A DNA stretch of 64,000 nt from positions 62,001-126,000 of the forward strand of contig NZ_BLYC01000005.1 of assembly GCF_019721995.1 (NCBI RefSeq), given 5' to 3'. Position 1 is the stretch's first letter; each line of letters opens with the position of its first letter. Both the position numbers and the translations under genes were made by a program. Positions 11,153 to 21,912 of this stretch are shown piece by piece. Source of the DNA: Bathymodiolus japonicus methanotrophic gill symbiont (GTDB lineage Bacteria; Pseudomonadota; Gammaproteobacteria; Methylococcales; Methylomonadaceae). The notes beneath the pieces are model-generated. The model made no database searches. It had not been told where the DNA came from and saw nothing but the letters and a program-made list of their open reading frames with translations.

Positions 11153-12711
11153 TCAGTGTTCCCCTATCAATTGAGGCGGTAAAACTAACCTCGCCACAAG
11201 AGAGCTCATAAAGCACTGTAAAGACATTCCTGTTATTATTGCGTTTTGAACTGCCCGAATGGTATACGAGCTGATACGAGATATTCTTGCCTGGAAAAAT
11301 AATGGATTCACAAAACGATCTCGTTTTTGAGCCTGTTGCTGCCTTATCTCCAGAGCCTCGCTATATTTTTTATCCGATGGATGAATCAATTCTGGCTGTT
11401 GTGTTTTTGAAATCTCTTCAAACACGCGCATTAAATTATAGCTCATTGCAGTCAGGCGCATTTGATTTTCAAGTGAGCGGGTATTGGAAGACCAAGCTTT
11501 AGTTTCCTTGAAATTACTTTTAGTGTTATTGAATGTCTTTTCAATCGTCCATCGCTTGAAATACAGCATGGCAATGGTTCCAGGGTTAATAGTCATTGGC
11601 AAGGTTGTCACAAACCGGTGAAGTTTTCCGGTTTCTGGATCACGGTAATCCACCACGTTAAATTTGATGCCCTTGTTTTCGTACACACTGTATGCTTCAA
11701 CCCCTGTATTGATCTCATGGCGGGAGTCAAAAGGGATAGACTCAACCAGAGTCGCAATTGAATTTTCTTTTAGCATTGAAATCATGTAATTAGCATGTCG
11801 TTTCTGCCGATCCCACCAGACAAAGTCGGTGACGGCTTTATCGTAGACATAGAGATGTTTCTGAGAGCTGTTATTTCCCTTGTTTTGCTTTTCAATATGA
11901 TCTCGTAACACAGGTATTTCTTGATGCCTCTGAGTTCCGTTTGTCACTAGACAAAGAAATCTGAGCAACCCACTTCTGAGATTCAACGCGTAAATCCCCC
12001 CGGCCGCATAAACTTTCCCCTTGCTGTTTTTTTCAGTATGGCAGGTATGATCAATAAAATGTCCATCCGCTGCTTCTATGGTGTATTCGTCAAGTTCCGG
12101 GAATGCTTTAAGATAATCAATGCCTTGCGATAGCAGTGTTTCAGAGTGAAGATGATAGCTCTGCTGTTCAAATGCCTCAAGCATACTTGTTCGTCTATGC
12201 GACTTCAGTGATTTAAAATACCAGGCGCGCCATGCTACCTCACGAAATTCCGGGACTCCTGTCGCCGTAATTCGTTCACCTACGCAGCGAATAGGAGATG
12301 CTCCAGCCGCCCTGCGTCCGCCACAGACTGAGCACAAAGCAGCTCAGTCATGGCTACCACAAATGGCTCTACGGCTATTCGGGATAAAATTTTAGCCTCC
12401 CTCGCGCGCTATCGCGCACTTCGGATTGGCAAATTTCCCTGCGCCTTCTGGAGACTATCAGCCCGTCCGGGGCTGACAGCGGTTGAGTGGGGAAGCAGCT
12501 GGCCATAAATCTGTTCATTGGTTTGGAGGAAATGGCGACCACTATCGACTACACTGATACAGCGTAATAACCCAAGGCGAATAAAGTCGATATCCTTCAA
12601 CTCTGGGCATGAACGAGCCCACAAAGGATGACGCTCTGCTAACAGGGCACGTTCCATACTTTCATTGCAGTGTTGGTGAATATGTTCAGAGAGTGGTAGG
12701 TCTTTAAGCAT
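11153..12711 (-). pseudogene. ISa transposase, interrupted by C2
   Basis: The start is at 12711. The frame is cut by C2 (12222-12481), and the terminal codons that overlap the IS end are displaced by B4. An open frame entering from C2 continues in phase into the C-terminal DDE part (to 11153). Confidence 0.85.
12222..12481 (+). mobile_element. C2 element 1 (260 bp)
   Basis: Starts CAGGCGCGCCATG and ends GCTGACAGCG. Removal restores ISa aaaatac-gttgagtgg exactly. Confidence 0.9.
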
Positions 12712-12725
12712 GGGTGATATCCGTT

Positions 12726-13020
12726 TCGGGGAGTCGCTATTTTTGCGAAAGCTTGTTTTGGGCATCCCAGCCCAAGCAAGCAGCAAAAACTTAACGCGAC
12801 CACTTATGCCTCCGGCGGCCCCGATTCGTCCTCGTCACCTCGTCCCGACCCAACAAGGGGTCGGAACATAGGCTCCAAATGACTTGACGCCGTGTCGGAT
12901 GGCCTTTTATTTTGTCTCCACCTTCGCTAACGCTCAGACTCCGACAAAACAACGGCCCTACGGCTATCGCGGACTAAAAATCTTCACTTCGCTAAAGCTC
13001 CGTTTCCAGGATTTTCAGCG
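12726..13020 (+). mobile_element. B element 5
   Basis: Sits upstream of the ISa transposase start. Removal restores atatccgtt-tatgaggtg as in intact ISa. Confidence 0.9.
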
Positions 13021-13379
13021 TATGAGGTGATTAAAACGGAAATTTTTAGAAAATTTTTTTTCGGCAAATGCAAGCTTTATTTGAAATTATTTGTTGTTTT
13101 TTTTACGGTGCCTACAGAGTGTCTATTTGCTGTTATAAGTGATTAAAATCAAAAAGATGGAAATATTCGAGTGGTGCTACCTTCAGGTAGGTTATAGGCT
13201 GCTTTGTTTAGGTACTTCTTCTTTCAATGGGAACACTGATGATAAACATGGCAAAACCACCTAAAATAAACTTCGATACACCAGCATTGTGTATTTCAGC
13301 TACTCAATAATTGGGAAACTTCAGTCATTATAGTCATTAGCTACTTAAAAAAATCTTACCCAGTCCACATTATTTTAAT

Positions 13380-13862
13380 CTGAAGTTTCCCAATAATTAT
13401 TTATGGTAAAATTGAAACTATGCTACAACTATATGAAAAAATAGTCTTTTCATTCGTTTCAAATGCTATTGCCTAACAGGCGCGCCATGCTACCTCACGA
13501 AATTCCGGGACTCCTGTCGCCATAATTCGTTCACCTACGCAGCGGATGGGAGATGCCCTGAACGCCCTGCGTCCGCAACGACTACGCACAAAAGCCGCTT
13601 CGTCATTACTACCTCACTGGCTGGACGGCTATTCGGAATGCAATTCTTGCTCCTCTCGCGTGCTGCTAGCACACGTCGAATCAGCGAATTGCCCTGTCGC
13701 CTATCAGGGACTAAAAATCACCACTTCGCTAAGCTCCGTTTCCATGATTTTCAGCGGGGGAATTAAGTAGGGGTTTGCTATAAACATGGCAAAACCACCT
13801 AAAATAAACCTCGATACACCAGCATTGTGTATTTCAGCTACTCAATAATTGGGAAACTTCAG
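13380..13862 (+). mobile_element. MITE-A copy 6, carrying C1
   Basis: Both termini present; flanking repeats match over 7 bp (ttttaat). The right copy of the repeat overlaps the dapD stop codon, so the MITE landed exactly at the end of dapD without altering the protein. Confidence 0.88.
13477..13756 (+). mobile_element. C1 element 1 (280 bp)
   Basis: Starts CAGGCGCGCC and ends TTTTCAGCG. Removal restores MITE-A ttgcctaa-ggggaatt. No duplication. Confidence 0.9.
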
Positions 13863-13868
13863 TTTTAA

Positions 13869-14690
13869 TTAATCTCGCAATAATTCATTAATCTCCGTTT
13901 TGCTGCGCGTTTTTTCATCCGCATGCTTAATAATCACTGCGCAATACAAGCTATGTGTTCCATCTTTTGCCGGCAAGTTTCCAGAAACGACTACTGAACC
14001 AGCGGGGATACGCCCATAAGTTATCTCACCGGTCATACGGTTAAAGATTTTAGTGCTTTGGCCGATATAAACACCCATGGATATAACCGAACCTTCCTCA
14101 ACCACAACGCCTTCAACAATTTCAGAGCGTGCGCCGATAAAACAGTTGTCTTCAATAATTGTCGGGCCCGCCTGTAATGGTTCTAACACACCACCAATAC
14201 CCACACCACCCGATAAATGCACATTTTCACCAATTTGTGCACATGAACCTACAGTGACCCAGGTATCAACCATCGTGCCACCACCTACATAGGCACCGAT
14301 ATTAACGTATGAAGGCATTAAGATGGCACCCGGCGCAACGTAGGATCCATGACGAGCCACGGCATTAGGCACCACCCGCACACCTGCTTCGGAAAAGTCT
14401 TCCGGCGTGTAAGAAGCAAATTTAGTTTCCACTTTATCGTAGTAACGCGTTGCCCCACCATCCATCACACGGTTTTCATTAATTCTGAAAGACAACAACA
14501 CTGCTTTCTTTAACCATTGATTAACCACCCATTCGCCACTGTTTTTATCTGCAACACGCGCCTGACCAGAGTCTAATAAATTAATTGAGTCTTTGACTGC
14601 ATTACGCACTTCATCTGACACAGTCGTTGGTGAAATTTCAGCGCGATTGTCAAAGGCCTGGTTAATAATTTTTTCTAATTGGTTCATCAT
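13869..14690 (-). CDS. dapD: Tetrahydrodipicolinate N-succinyltransferase DapD
   Basis: 273 aa, normal length. It transfers succinyl from succinyl-CoA to tetrahydrodipicolinate in the succinylase branch of lysine synthesis. The central region (about 105-240) shows left-handed beta-helix hexapeptide repeats ([38 protein letters not shown]). It follows dapC with 4 bp between genes, so the two are co-transcribed. The stop codon lies inside the target repeat of MITE-A copy 6. Confidence 0.96.
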   Translation of the reverse strand: MMNQLEKIINQAFDNRAEISPTTVSDEVRNAVKDSINLLDSGQARVADKNSGEWVVNQWLKKAVLLSFRINENRVMDGGATRYYDKVETKFASYTPEDFSEAGVRVVPNAVARHGSYVAPGAILMPSYVNIGAYVGGGTMVDTWVTVGSCAQIGENVHLSGGVGIGGVLEPLQAGPTIIEDNCFIGARSEIVEGVVVEEGSVISMGVYIGQSTKIFNRMTGEITYGRIPAGSVVVSGNLPAKDGTHSLYCAVIIKHADEKTRSKTEINELLRD

Positions 14691-14694
14691 TTTT

Positions 14695-15885
14695 CTATAT
14701 TAAAGAGTTAATAAAATTTTTAATTCGATGCGCGGCCTCTATACACTCTGGTACCGGTGCGACTAAAGCCATGCGTACATGATTTTTTCCTGGATTCACC
14801 CCACCTGCTTCACGGGATAAATAACTACCAGGCAATACAGTAATATTTTGCTGAGCAAATAACTGCTGTGCAAACTCAGCGTCATCAAGCGTCGTTTTCA
14901 GCCACAGATAAAAACTCGCCGGTGGTTGTCTAACCTCACAAACCTCAGACAGGATCTCAATAACAACCTTGAACTTATCACGATAAAACTGTCGGTTCTG
15001 CAGCACATGTTGCTCATCCTGCCAGCCAGCAATACTGGCATATTGAGTGGGTACGGACATTGCACAACCATGATAGGTACGATATTTAAACAATTTGCTT
15101 AAAATATTCGCATCACCCGCGACAAAGCCAGACCTTAAGCCCGGCGCATTGGAGCGTTTGGATAAGCTGTGAAATATAACGCAATTTTTATAACTGCTAT
15201 GTCCCATAGCATCAGCAGATTGTAATAAGCCTTGCGGTGGCTGGTTTTCATCTGCGTAAATTTCGCTATAGCATTCATCCGAAGCAATCACAAAATCATA
15301 TTGCAGTGCCAGCTTGATTAATTTCTGGTGCGTAGCCTGATCGATAATCTCCCCGGTTGGGTTACCCGGGGAGCAAATATACAATAATTGACAAGCCTGC
15401 CAGGTCTCGGCAGACACGCTAGCAAAATCGGGCAAATATTGATTACCTTCCAGGGTGTGCAAATAATAAGGCTCTGCCCCGGCTAATAAAGCCGCGCCTT
15501 CATAAATCTGATAAAACGGGTTGGGCATTAATACCCGCGCATTTTCCCGACCATCAAGCACACATTGTGCAAATGCAAATAAAGCTTCGCGTGTGCCATT
15601 AACGGGCAACACCTGTGTTTCGGGATCGATATCCACATCAAAGCGCCTGGCTAGCCACTCGCTTATTGCTCCACGTAGTTCAGGCAATCCTTTGGTTGTT
15701 GGATAACGACCTAATGCAGCAATATTTTCTACTAACGCCTTAGCTATTACATCGGGAGTTGCGTGTTTCGGCTCGCCTATTGACAGGGCAATATGCACTT
15801 TATCCGCTGGCGGCACAAAACCTTGTTTTAGTTGCGCTAACTTCTCAAAAGGATAGGGATGTAATTGGGTTAAATGTGGATTCAT
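14695..15885 (-). CDS. dapC: Succinyldiaminopimelate transaminase DapC
   Basis: 396-aa class I/II aminotransferase making N-succinyl-LL-diaminopimelate. The PLP lysine lies in [18 protein letters not shown], with SPGNPTGE and SDECYSEIY also conserved; SLSKRSN is the form usual for DapC. It is the promoter-proximal gene of dapC-dapD. In related bacteria dapD is followed by arsC-like and dapE genes; here about 5 kb of insertions and a broken GGDEF gene lie between. Confidence 0.95.
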   Translation of the reverse strand: MNPHLTQLHPYPFEKLAQLKQGFVPPADKVHIALSIGEPKHATPDVIAKALVENIAALGRYPTTKGLPELRGAISEWLARRFDVDIDPETQVLPVNGTREALFAFAQCVLDGRENARVLMPNPFYQIYEGAALLAGAEPYYLHTLEGNQYLPDFASVSAETWQACQLLYICSPGNPTGEIIDQATHQKLIKLALQYDFVIASDECYSEIYADENQPPQGLLQSADAMGHSSYKNCVIFHSLSKRSNAPGLRSGFVAGDANILSKLFKYRTYHGCAMSVPTQYASIAGWQDEQHVLQNRQFYRDKFKVVIEILSEVCEVRQPPASFYLWLKTTLDDAEFAQQLFAQQNITVLPGSYLSREAGGVNPGKNHVRMALVAPVPECIEAAHRIKNFINSLI

Positions 15886-16197
15886 TCAAGGTGCGTAAAT
15901 GTTTAGTAACCGAGCATTCTATCATGAGCAGTAGCTATTTTTAAAAAATCATAATACATATTTCAAAAAACGGTAAAATAACTGTTACTCGATGTTCAAG
16001 TTTTTGATATTGAGAAGGTAAAATCAGGTATTCTGAGGTTGTTGTAATTTTATCGGTGTAAGCCCATGTTAATGAATGCCCCAGCCACTTTGACACGGAT
16101 TCAAGCCGCTTGGTTGGGCACTTGTTTAACGGGCATACTGCTAATGAACTTTGTTTGCTGGGCTAAGTTTGAGCGAGCAAGCCTTGGAGATTGCAAA

Positions 16198-16457
16198 CAG
16201 GCGCGCCATGCTACCTCACGAAATTCCGGGACTCCTGTCGCCGTAATTCGTTCACCTACGCAGCGAATAGGAGATGCTACAGCCGCCCTGCGTCCGCCAC
16301 AGACTGAGCACAAAGCAGCTCAGTCATGGCTACCACAAATGGCTCTACGGCTATTCGGGATAAAATTTTAGCCTCCCTCGCGCGCTATCGCGCACTTCGG
16401 ATTGGCAAATTTCCCTGCGCCTTCTGGAGATTATCAGCCCGTCCGGGGCTGACAGCG
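16198..16457 (+). mobile_element. C2 element 2
   Basis: Removal restores ISb gattgcaaa-gtagccgc exactly as in the other ISb copies. Confidence 0.9.
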
Positions 16458-16967
16458 GTAGCCGCATTATCCTGGGTGTTTCGTAAAGCAAGTATACCCT
16501 GGGACTGTTTGCTACGGGTGAGTGTGGTCTTAATTTTAAAACGTTATGGCATTACTGAAGGTGTGTTGGCCTTTGATGAATCAGACCGAGCACGATCTAA
16601 GTCTACAAAACGTATTTATAAGGTTTACAAGCAGAAACACAAAGGCTCCGGCGGGTATGTTAATGGACAAACGATAGTATTATTGCTGCTAGTTACCTCA
16701 TCCATTACAGTGCCTGTCGGTTTTTTCTTTTATATGCCGGATCCAGCCTTAAAGCAGTGGGATAAAGAAGATAAACGGTTGAAAAAGAGCGGTATAGCAA
16801 AAAAAGATCGGCCTATTAAGCCTGAACGTGACAGTGCCTACCCGACCAAAACAGAGATTGCATTAGGCTTATTAAAAGAGTTTAAAGTTGCGCATAGCCT
16901 GATTAAAATTAAAGGCGTACTGGCTGATGCGCTGTATGGTGAAAAAGCCTTTATGGACGAAGCCGCT

Positions 16968-17262
16968 TCGGGGAGTCGCTATTTTTGCGAAAGCTTGTTT
17001 TGGGCATCCCAGCCCAAGCAAGCAGCAAAAACTTAACGCGACCACTTATGCCTCCGGCGGCCCCGATTCGTCCTCGTCACCTCGTCCCGACCCAACAAGG
17101 GGTCGGAACATAGGCTCCAAATGACTTGACGCCGTGTCGGATGGCCTTTTATTTTGTCTCCACCTTCGCTAACGCTCAGACTCCGACAAAACAACGGCCC
17201 TACGGCTATCGCGGACTAAAAATCTTCACTTCGCTAAAGCTCCGTTTCCAGGATTTTCAGCG
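16968..17262 (+). mobile_element. B element 6 at a deletion junction
   Basis: Left flank is ISb codons DEAA; right flank resumes near the ISb 3' end (agggccaacagcatc). The missing ISb segment between them suggests two B copies recombined. Confidence 0.87.
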
Positions 17263-17367
17263 AGGGCCAACAGCATCATTAAAGTATTGTTCTGCTGGGT
17301 GAAGGTAAGAGTTTGATGGCAATGGGATGGAAAAACTTGAACATCGAGTGTTAGCTTTTCAATTTAA

Positions 17368-17640
17368 AGGAGTGCAATAGCTTTAGCTATTGCTGTTATT
17401 AGCAAACTGAAGTTTCCCAATAATTATTTATGGTAAAATTGAAACTATGCTGCAACTATATGAAAAGAATAGTCTTTTCATTCGTTTCAAATGCTATTGC
17501 CTAAGGGGAATTAAGTAGGGGTTTGCTATAAACATGGCAAAACCACCTAAAATAAACCTCGATACACCAGCATTGTGTATTTCAGCTACTCAATAATTGG
17601 GAAACTTCAGTTAGCAAAAAGCTAAGGCTTTTTTACTCCT
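17368..17640 (+). other. Hairpin (terminator-like) split by MITE-A copy 7
   Basis: aggagt...agctttagc on the left of the MITE and gctaaggct...actcct on its right form an inverted repeat followed on one side by T runs. The MITE inserted in the loop, so whatever terminator existed here is now disrupted. Confidence 0.5.
17407..17610 (+). mobile_element. MITE-A copy 7 (complete, 204 bp)
   Basis: Both termini intact; the 8-bp duplication ttagcaaa is perfect (17399-17406 and 17611-17618). Confidence 0.93.
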
Positions 17641-17720
17641 GCAGGTATGCGTATCTTGTATGATTTTATTGCTCCGCTACCCAGCAACTTCCTACCTTTA
17701 ATAGCATTCAATTATGACAG

Positions 17721-17925
17721 ATGCCTAATCGTCTTCTTTTTCTAATTATTACTCTTCTCATCTTAAACCTTGTTTTTATGCCTAAGCTATTTGCACATGT
17801 GGGCGTAGACCATGGCGATAATTGCTTTATCAACATAGGTGGAGGACAATTACGTCTGGGCGGTTTTCAATCAGCAGCTAAAATAGGCAGCGGCAAACAT
17901 TTTTGCCATTTATTTCCTGCAACCG
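17721..17925 (+). pseudogene. Secreted hypothetical protein, 3' end lost to an ISa remnant
   Basis: ATG at 17721 gives MPNRLLFLIITLLILNLVF, a clear signal peptide, then a mature stretch with GGGQLRLGGFQS. The frame runs into ISa sequence at 17926, which lacks its own first 75 bp or so. A deletion therefore removed both the IS end and the rest of this gene. No family recognised. Confidence 0.6.
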
Positions 17926-19473
17926 AAAGACATTCCTGTTATTATTGCGTTTTGAACTGCCCGAATGGTATACGAGCTGATACGAGATATTCTTGCCTGG
18001 AAAAATAATGGATTCACAAAACGATCTCGTTTTTGAGCCTGTTGCTGCCTTATCTCCAGAGCCTCGCTATATTTTTTATCCGATGGATGAATCAATTCTG
18101 GCTGTTGTGTTTTCGAAATCTCTTCAAACACGCGCATTAAATTATAGCTCATTGCAGTCAGGCGCATTTGATTTTCAAGTGAGCGGGTATTGGAAGACCA
18201 AGCTTTAGTTTCCTTGAAATTACTTTTAGTGTTATTGAATGTCTTTTCAATCGTCCATCGCTTGAAATACAGCATGGCAATGGTTCCAGGGTTAATAGTC
18301 ATTGGCAAGGTTGTCACAAACCGGTGAAGTTTTCCGGTTTCTGGATCACGGTAATCCACCACGTTAAATTTGATGCCCTTGTTTTCGTACACACTGTATG
18401 CTTCAACCCCTGTATTGATCTCATGGCGGGAGTCAAAAGGGATAGACTCAACCAGAGTCGCAATTGAATTTTCTTTTAGCATTGAAATCATGTAATTAGC
18501 ATGTCGTTTCTGCCGATCCCACCAGACAAAGTCGGTGACGGCTTTATCGTAGACATAGAGATGTTTCTGAGAGCTGTTATTTCCCTTGTTTTGCTTTTCA
18601 ATATGATCTCGTAACACAGGTATTTCTTGATGTCTCTGAGTTTCGTTTGTCACCAGACAAAGAAATCTGAGCAACCCACCTCTGAGATTCAACGCGTAAA
18701 TCCCCCCCCACCCCCGGCCGCATAAACTTTCCCATTGCTGTTTTTTTCAGTATGGCAGGCATGATCAATAAAATGTCCATCCGCTGCTTCTATGGTGTAT
18801 TCGTCAAGTTCCGGGAATGCTTTAAGATAATCAATGTCTTGCGATAGCAGTGTTTCAGAGTGAAGATGATAGCTCTGCTGTTCAAATGCCTCAAGCATAC
18901 TTGTTCGTCTATGCGACTTCAGTGATTTAAAATACGTTGAGTGGGGAAGCAGCTGGCCATAAATCTGTTCATTGGTTTGGAGAAAATGGCGACCACTATC
19001 AACTACACTGATACAGCGTAATAACCCTCGGGGAGTCGCTATTTTTGCGAAAGCTTGTTTTGGGCATCCCAGCCCAAGCAAGCAGCAAAAACTTAACGCG
19101 ACCACTTATGCCTCCGGCGGCCCCGATTCGTCCTCGTCACCTCGTCCCGACCCAACAAGGGGTCGGAACATAGGCTCCAAATGACTTGACGCCGTGTCGG
19201 ATGGCCTTTTATTTTGTCTCCACCTTCGCTAACGCTCAGACTCCGACAAAACAACGGCCCTACGGCTATCGCGGACTAAAAATCTTCACTTCGCTAAAGC
19301 TCCGTTTCCAGGATTTTCAGCGAAGGCGAATAAAGTCGATATCCTTCAACTCTGGGCATGAACGAGCCCACAAAGGATGACGCTCTGCTAACAGGGCACG
19401 TTCCATACTTTCATTGCAGTGTTGGTGAATATGTTCAGAGAGTGGTAGGTCTTTAAGCATGGGTGATATCCGT
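17926..19473 (-). pseudogene. ISa transposase, degenerate
   Basis: Interrupted by B7. It also has a cytosine-rich insertion at about 18702-18716 where intact copies have a short C run, which shifts the frame in the AGGIYALN region. The last codons are missing with the left end. Confidence 0.85.
19028..19322 (+). mobile_element. B element 7
   Basis: Removal restores ISa gtaataaccc-aaggcgaat. No duplication. Confidence 0.9.
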
Positions 19474-19583
19474 TTATGAGGTGATTAAAATCAAAAAGAT
19501 GGAAATATTCGAGTGGTGCTACCTTCAGGTAGGTTATAGGCTGCTTTGTTTAGGTACTTCTTCTTTCAATGGGAACACTGATG

Positions 19584-20127
19584 AGGGAAACAGAAAACTG
19601 TATCGCCGCTTATTACTTAAATTTATGCACAGCGAGCAGGACTTTACTGAAAAATTCCAGCAAGCACAATTAAGCGATGATGCCGATGCCGCAACGCGTG
19701 TTGCTCATACCTTAAAAGGTGTTGCTGGAAATATAGCTGCGCATGAAATACAAAAAGCAGCTCAGGCTCTGGAACTAGCCTGCAAAGAAAAACTGGATAA
19801 TAAGCAAATAGAGGACTTACTAACTACCGTAGCAGCAACTTTAACGCCTGTACTGGAAAGTCTGGAGCAACTTCAATCAGAGCCAGAGATAGCAACAGCC
19901 AGTATTAAAAAAGTCAATACGGGAAAACTTATTTCTTTGTATAAAAACTGCTCGCTTTGCTTATGGATGATGATGCTGATGCCGTTGATGTGCTGGAGGA
20001 AATTATTGATCTATTAGCTGGCACTGCTGGGGCAAGCGAACTTAAACAACTGGAAAAGCTGATCGAGCAATACGCTTATGATGAAGCAATAGACATTGCT
20101 AAGGCGATGCTGGAGAAATTAGCCTGA
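19584..20127 (+). pseudogene. HPt domain remnant of a hybrid sensor kinase
   Basis: The frame entering from the ISa end reads LYRRLLLKFMHSEQDF and contains a histidine-phosphotransfer site RVAHTLKGVAGNIAA. A one-base deletion in an A run near 19945 breaks the frame. The continuation in the next frame reads ALLMDDDADAVDVLEEIID and ends at a stop at about 20127. Everything N-terminal (sensor, kinase, receiver) is missing. The upstream half is not in the window. Confidence 0.82.
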
Positions 20128-20346
20128 GGCCATACTGATTACTAGTAGTCTAACCTCGAAAGACACGAAAAACTCGAAAGTTCTCGCTTGTATGATTAAT
20201 AAGCTCTGCTTACCGAAGCCACTCACAGCAGAGCTGCTCCTCCATGTATTTGTCTCCTGTTGGGTGAGTGTCCTCTGCTTCGCAGTTTTGTGAATAAATC
20301 TGTGCTCAACTACCGTTTCTAGATTCAAGCGTGCATCTTTGGCTGC

Positions 20347-20730
20347 CATCAACTACTTTGATTATGAGGAGATCAAGGTCATTTTAGAATGCATCGATCG
20401 CTCGACAGCTCTGGGGCGGCGGAATTATGCATTACTGCCATGATGTTTAACACGGGCGCCCGTGTGCAAGAAATTATTGATCTATAAATCACGGATGCCC
20501 AATTTATCCGGCACTTCCAGATACGGCTACTGAGCAAGGTAGCCAAAATAAAAACCTGCCCATTATGGCCTCAGACAACACAGATTTTACGTGATTATTA
20601 CCGCCATGACAGGAGGGCTCAATTTGCATGAGCATCAACCTTTGTCCATCATCCATCATGGTGCAGCCCTCACTCGCTTTGGAATCCGCTACATCATGAA
20701 TAAGAGCATACCGCATCGAGATCATTCGGT
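20347..20730 (+). pseudogene. Tyrosine recombinase (XerD/phage-integrase type) remnant
   Basis: Conceptual translation with one frameshift gives YFDYEEIKVILECIDRSTAL then MMFNTGARVQEIIDL, which contains the first catalytic Arg region. After that come an in-frame TAA, more family-like sequence (KTCPLWPQTTQILRDYY) and a further stop. The C-terminal His-x-x-Arg and Tyr region is missing. A dead gene. The 220 bp before it hold nothing I recognise. Confidence 0.7.
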
Positions 20731-20778
20731 AGGAACCTTGTACTCAATCGCATAAGTGTAAATTGATGGATAAGCAAA

Positions 20779-21912
20779 TCAACTAGGCAGAATTTTCTTA
20801 TGCGTATGGATCGACATCAAGATACCAAAGCCGGCAAACAGGGTTACCATAGAAGTTCCGCCATAGCTGATTAAAGGTAGCGGTATACCGACCACCGGCA
20901 GAATCCCGATCACCATGCCGATATTGACAAAGGCGTACACAAAAAACGTACAAACCAGGCTACCGGCGAGTAAGCGGCCATAGGTATCCTGCGCCTGTAC
21001 TGCGATATAAAATCCCCGGGCAATAATATAGATATACACCGCCAATAAACCCAGGCAACCCAATAAACCAAATTCTTCAGCAAACACTGCGAAAATAAAA
21101 TCAGTCGAACTTTCCGGCAGAAAGTCCAGTTGTGACTGGGTATTACCTTGCCAGCCTTTACCGTAAACCCCACCTGAGCCAATCGCTATCTTCGACTGAA
21201 TAATATGATAGCCCTTACCCATCGGATCCGCCTCTGGATTTAAAAAGGTCAACACCCGATCCTTTTGATATTCACGCATAAAAAATTGCCAATACACTGG
21301 CGCAAGCGCAGCCAGACTGAAGGCACTGGTGAGCAAAAAACGCCAGGATAAACCTGCAAAGTACAGTACAGATGCGCCAGAACTTGCCACTAACAACGAG
21401 GTTCCAAGGTCTGGCTCGCGAACAATTAATATCGTCGGAATTAAAATGAAACCGCTGGCAATTAGAATATGACTCCATTTTGGTGGAATCTCATGCCCTG
21501 ACAAGTACCAGGCAATCATCATCGGCGTGGTGATTTTAATCATTTCCGAAGGCTGAAAACGGAATACACCTAAATCCAGCCAGCGCTGCGCCCCTTTGCC
21601 TACATCACCAACGAGTAAAACAGCTACCAGCAGTATCACACCCACACTGTACAAAAGAATTGAAAAGCGCTGAAACTGACGCGGATCCACGTGCGCCAGA
21701 ACTATCATTAATACTCCAGCAACTCCCATGCGAGCCGATTGCCGTATCAGTAAGGCAGTTTCCTTATTACCCGTGCTGTACAGCATCATAAAGCTTAATG
21801 TCAACAGTAATAGCAACCCGATTAAAAGCGGAATATCAATATGTAATTTGCGCAATAAGCTGCCAATTAAAGAGTGTTCTTTAAATTGCTCAGCTCTGAG
21901 TTCTACCTTCAT
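20779..21912 (-). CDS. rodA: Peptidoglycan glycosyltransferase RodA
   Basis: 377-aa SEDS-family polymerase of the elongasome, with about ten membrane segments. The conserved loops are present (FRFQPSEMIKI; PEADPMGKGYHIIQSKIA with GSGGVYGKG; GIPLPLISYGGTS near the C-terminus). It overlaps mrdA by four bases and is the last gene of the mreB-mreC-mreD-mrdA-rodA run. Confidence 0.96.
   Translation of the reverse strand: MKVELRAEQFKEHSLIGSLLRKLHIDIPLLIGLLLLLTLSFMMLYSTGNKETALLIRQSARMGVAGVLMIVLAHVDPRQFQRFSILLYSVGVILLVAVLLVGDVGKGAQRWLDLGVFRFQPSEMIKITTPMMIAWYLSGHEIPPKWSHILIASGFILIPTILIVREPDLGTSLLVASSGASVLYFAGLSWRFLLTSAFSLAALAPVYWQFFMREYQKDRVLTFLNPEADPMGKGYHIIQSKIAIGSGGVYGKGWQGNTQSQLDFLPESSTDFIFAVFAEEFGLLGCLGLLAVYIYIIARGFYIAVQAQDTYGRLLAGSLVCTFFVYAFVNIGMVIGILPVVGIPLPLISYGGTSMVTLFAGFGILMSIHTHKKILPS

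Larger units (their letters stand above)
10856..13241 (-). mobile_element. ISa copy 2, carrying three further insertions
   Basis: Flanked by the 8-bp duplication ataaacat (10848-10855 and 13242-13249) within MITE-A. Subtracting B4, C2a and B5 leaves about 1,536 bp, the ISa length. Confidence 0.9.
10727..13324 (+). mobile_element. MITE-A copy 5, split by ISa copy 2
   Basis: Halves 10727-10855 and 13242-13324, flanked by the 8-bp duplication tcattata on both sides. It contains an ISa which itself contains B4, C2 and B5. Confidence 0.92.
16066..17280 (+). pseudogene. ISb transposase, deleted and interrupted
   Basis: The N-terminal part begins near 16066 with about 60 bp missing compared with the 43-45 kb copy. 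C2 interrupts it at 16198. The frame resumes in phase from an ATG inside C2 (16326) and runs through VFDESDRARSKSTKRIYK to B6, where the C-terminal catalytic region is lost. Confidence 0.85.
15987..17349 (+). mobile_element. ISb copy 1 (IS4-like), internally deleted
   Basis: Ends ACTCGATGTTCAAGTTTTT and its complement; a 3-bp gtt repeat on both flanks may be the target duplication. Contains C2 and B6. Sequence corresponding to roughly the C-terminal half of the transposase is absent exactly at B6. Confidence 0.85.
17926..19583 (-). mobile_element. ISa copy 3, left end deleted
   Basis: Keeps the right terminus at 19583 but lacks the left terminus. Carries B element 7. Confidence 0.88.

Noticed and set aside
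11153-12337. A 394-aa transposase-like gene with its own N-terminus
   Set aside because: The first 40 or so codons are C2 sequence fused in frame to an interrupted ISa transposase.
19186-20017. Open frame joining the ISa end to the HPt domain as a real gene
   Set aside because: Its start is IS sequence and the frame breaks within the HPt gene; it is a chance fusion to a gene remnant.
20119-20345. Small minus-strand protein upstream of the recombinase remnant
   Set aside because: No signal, domain or ribosome site; it looks like intergenic decay.
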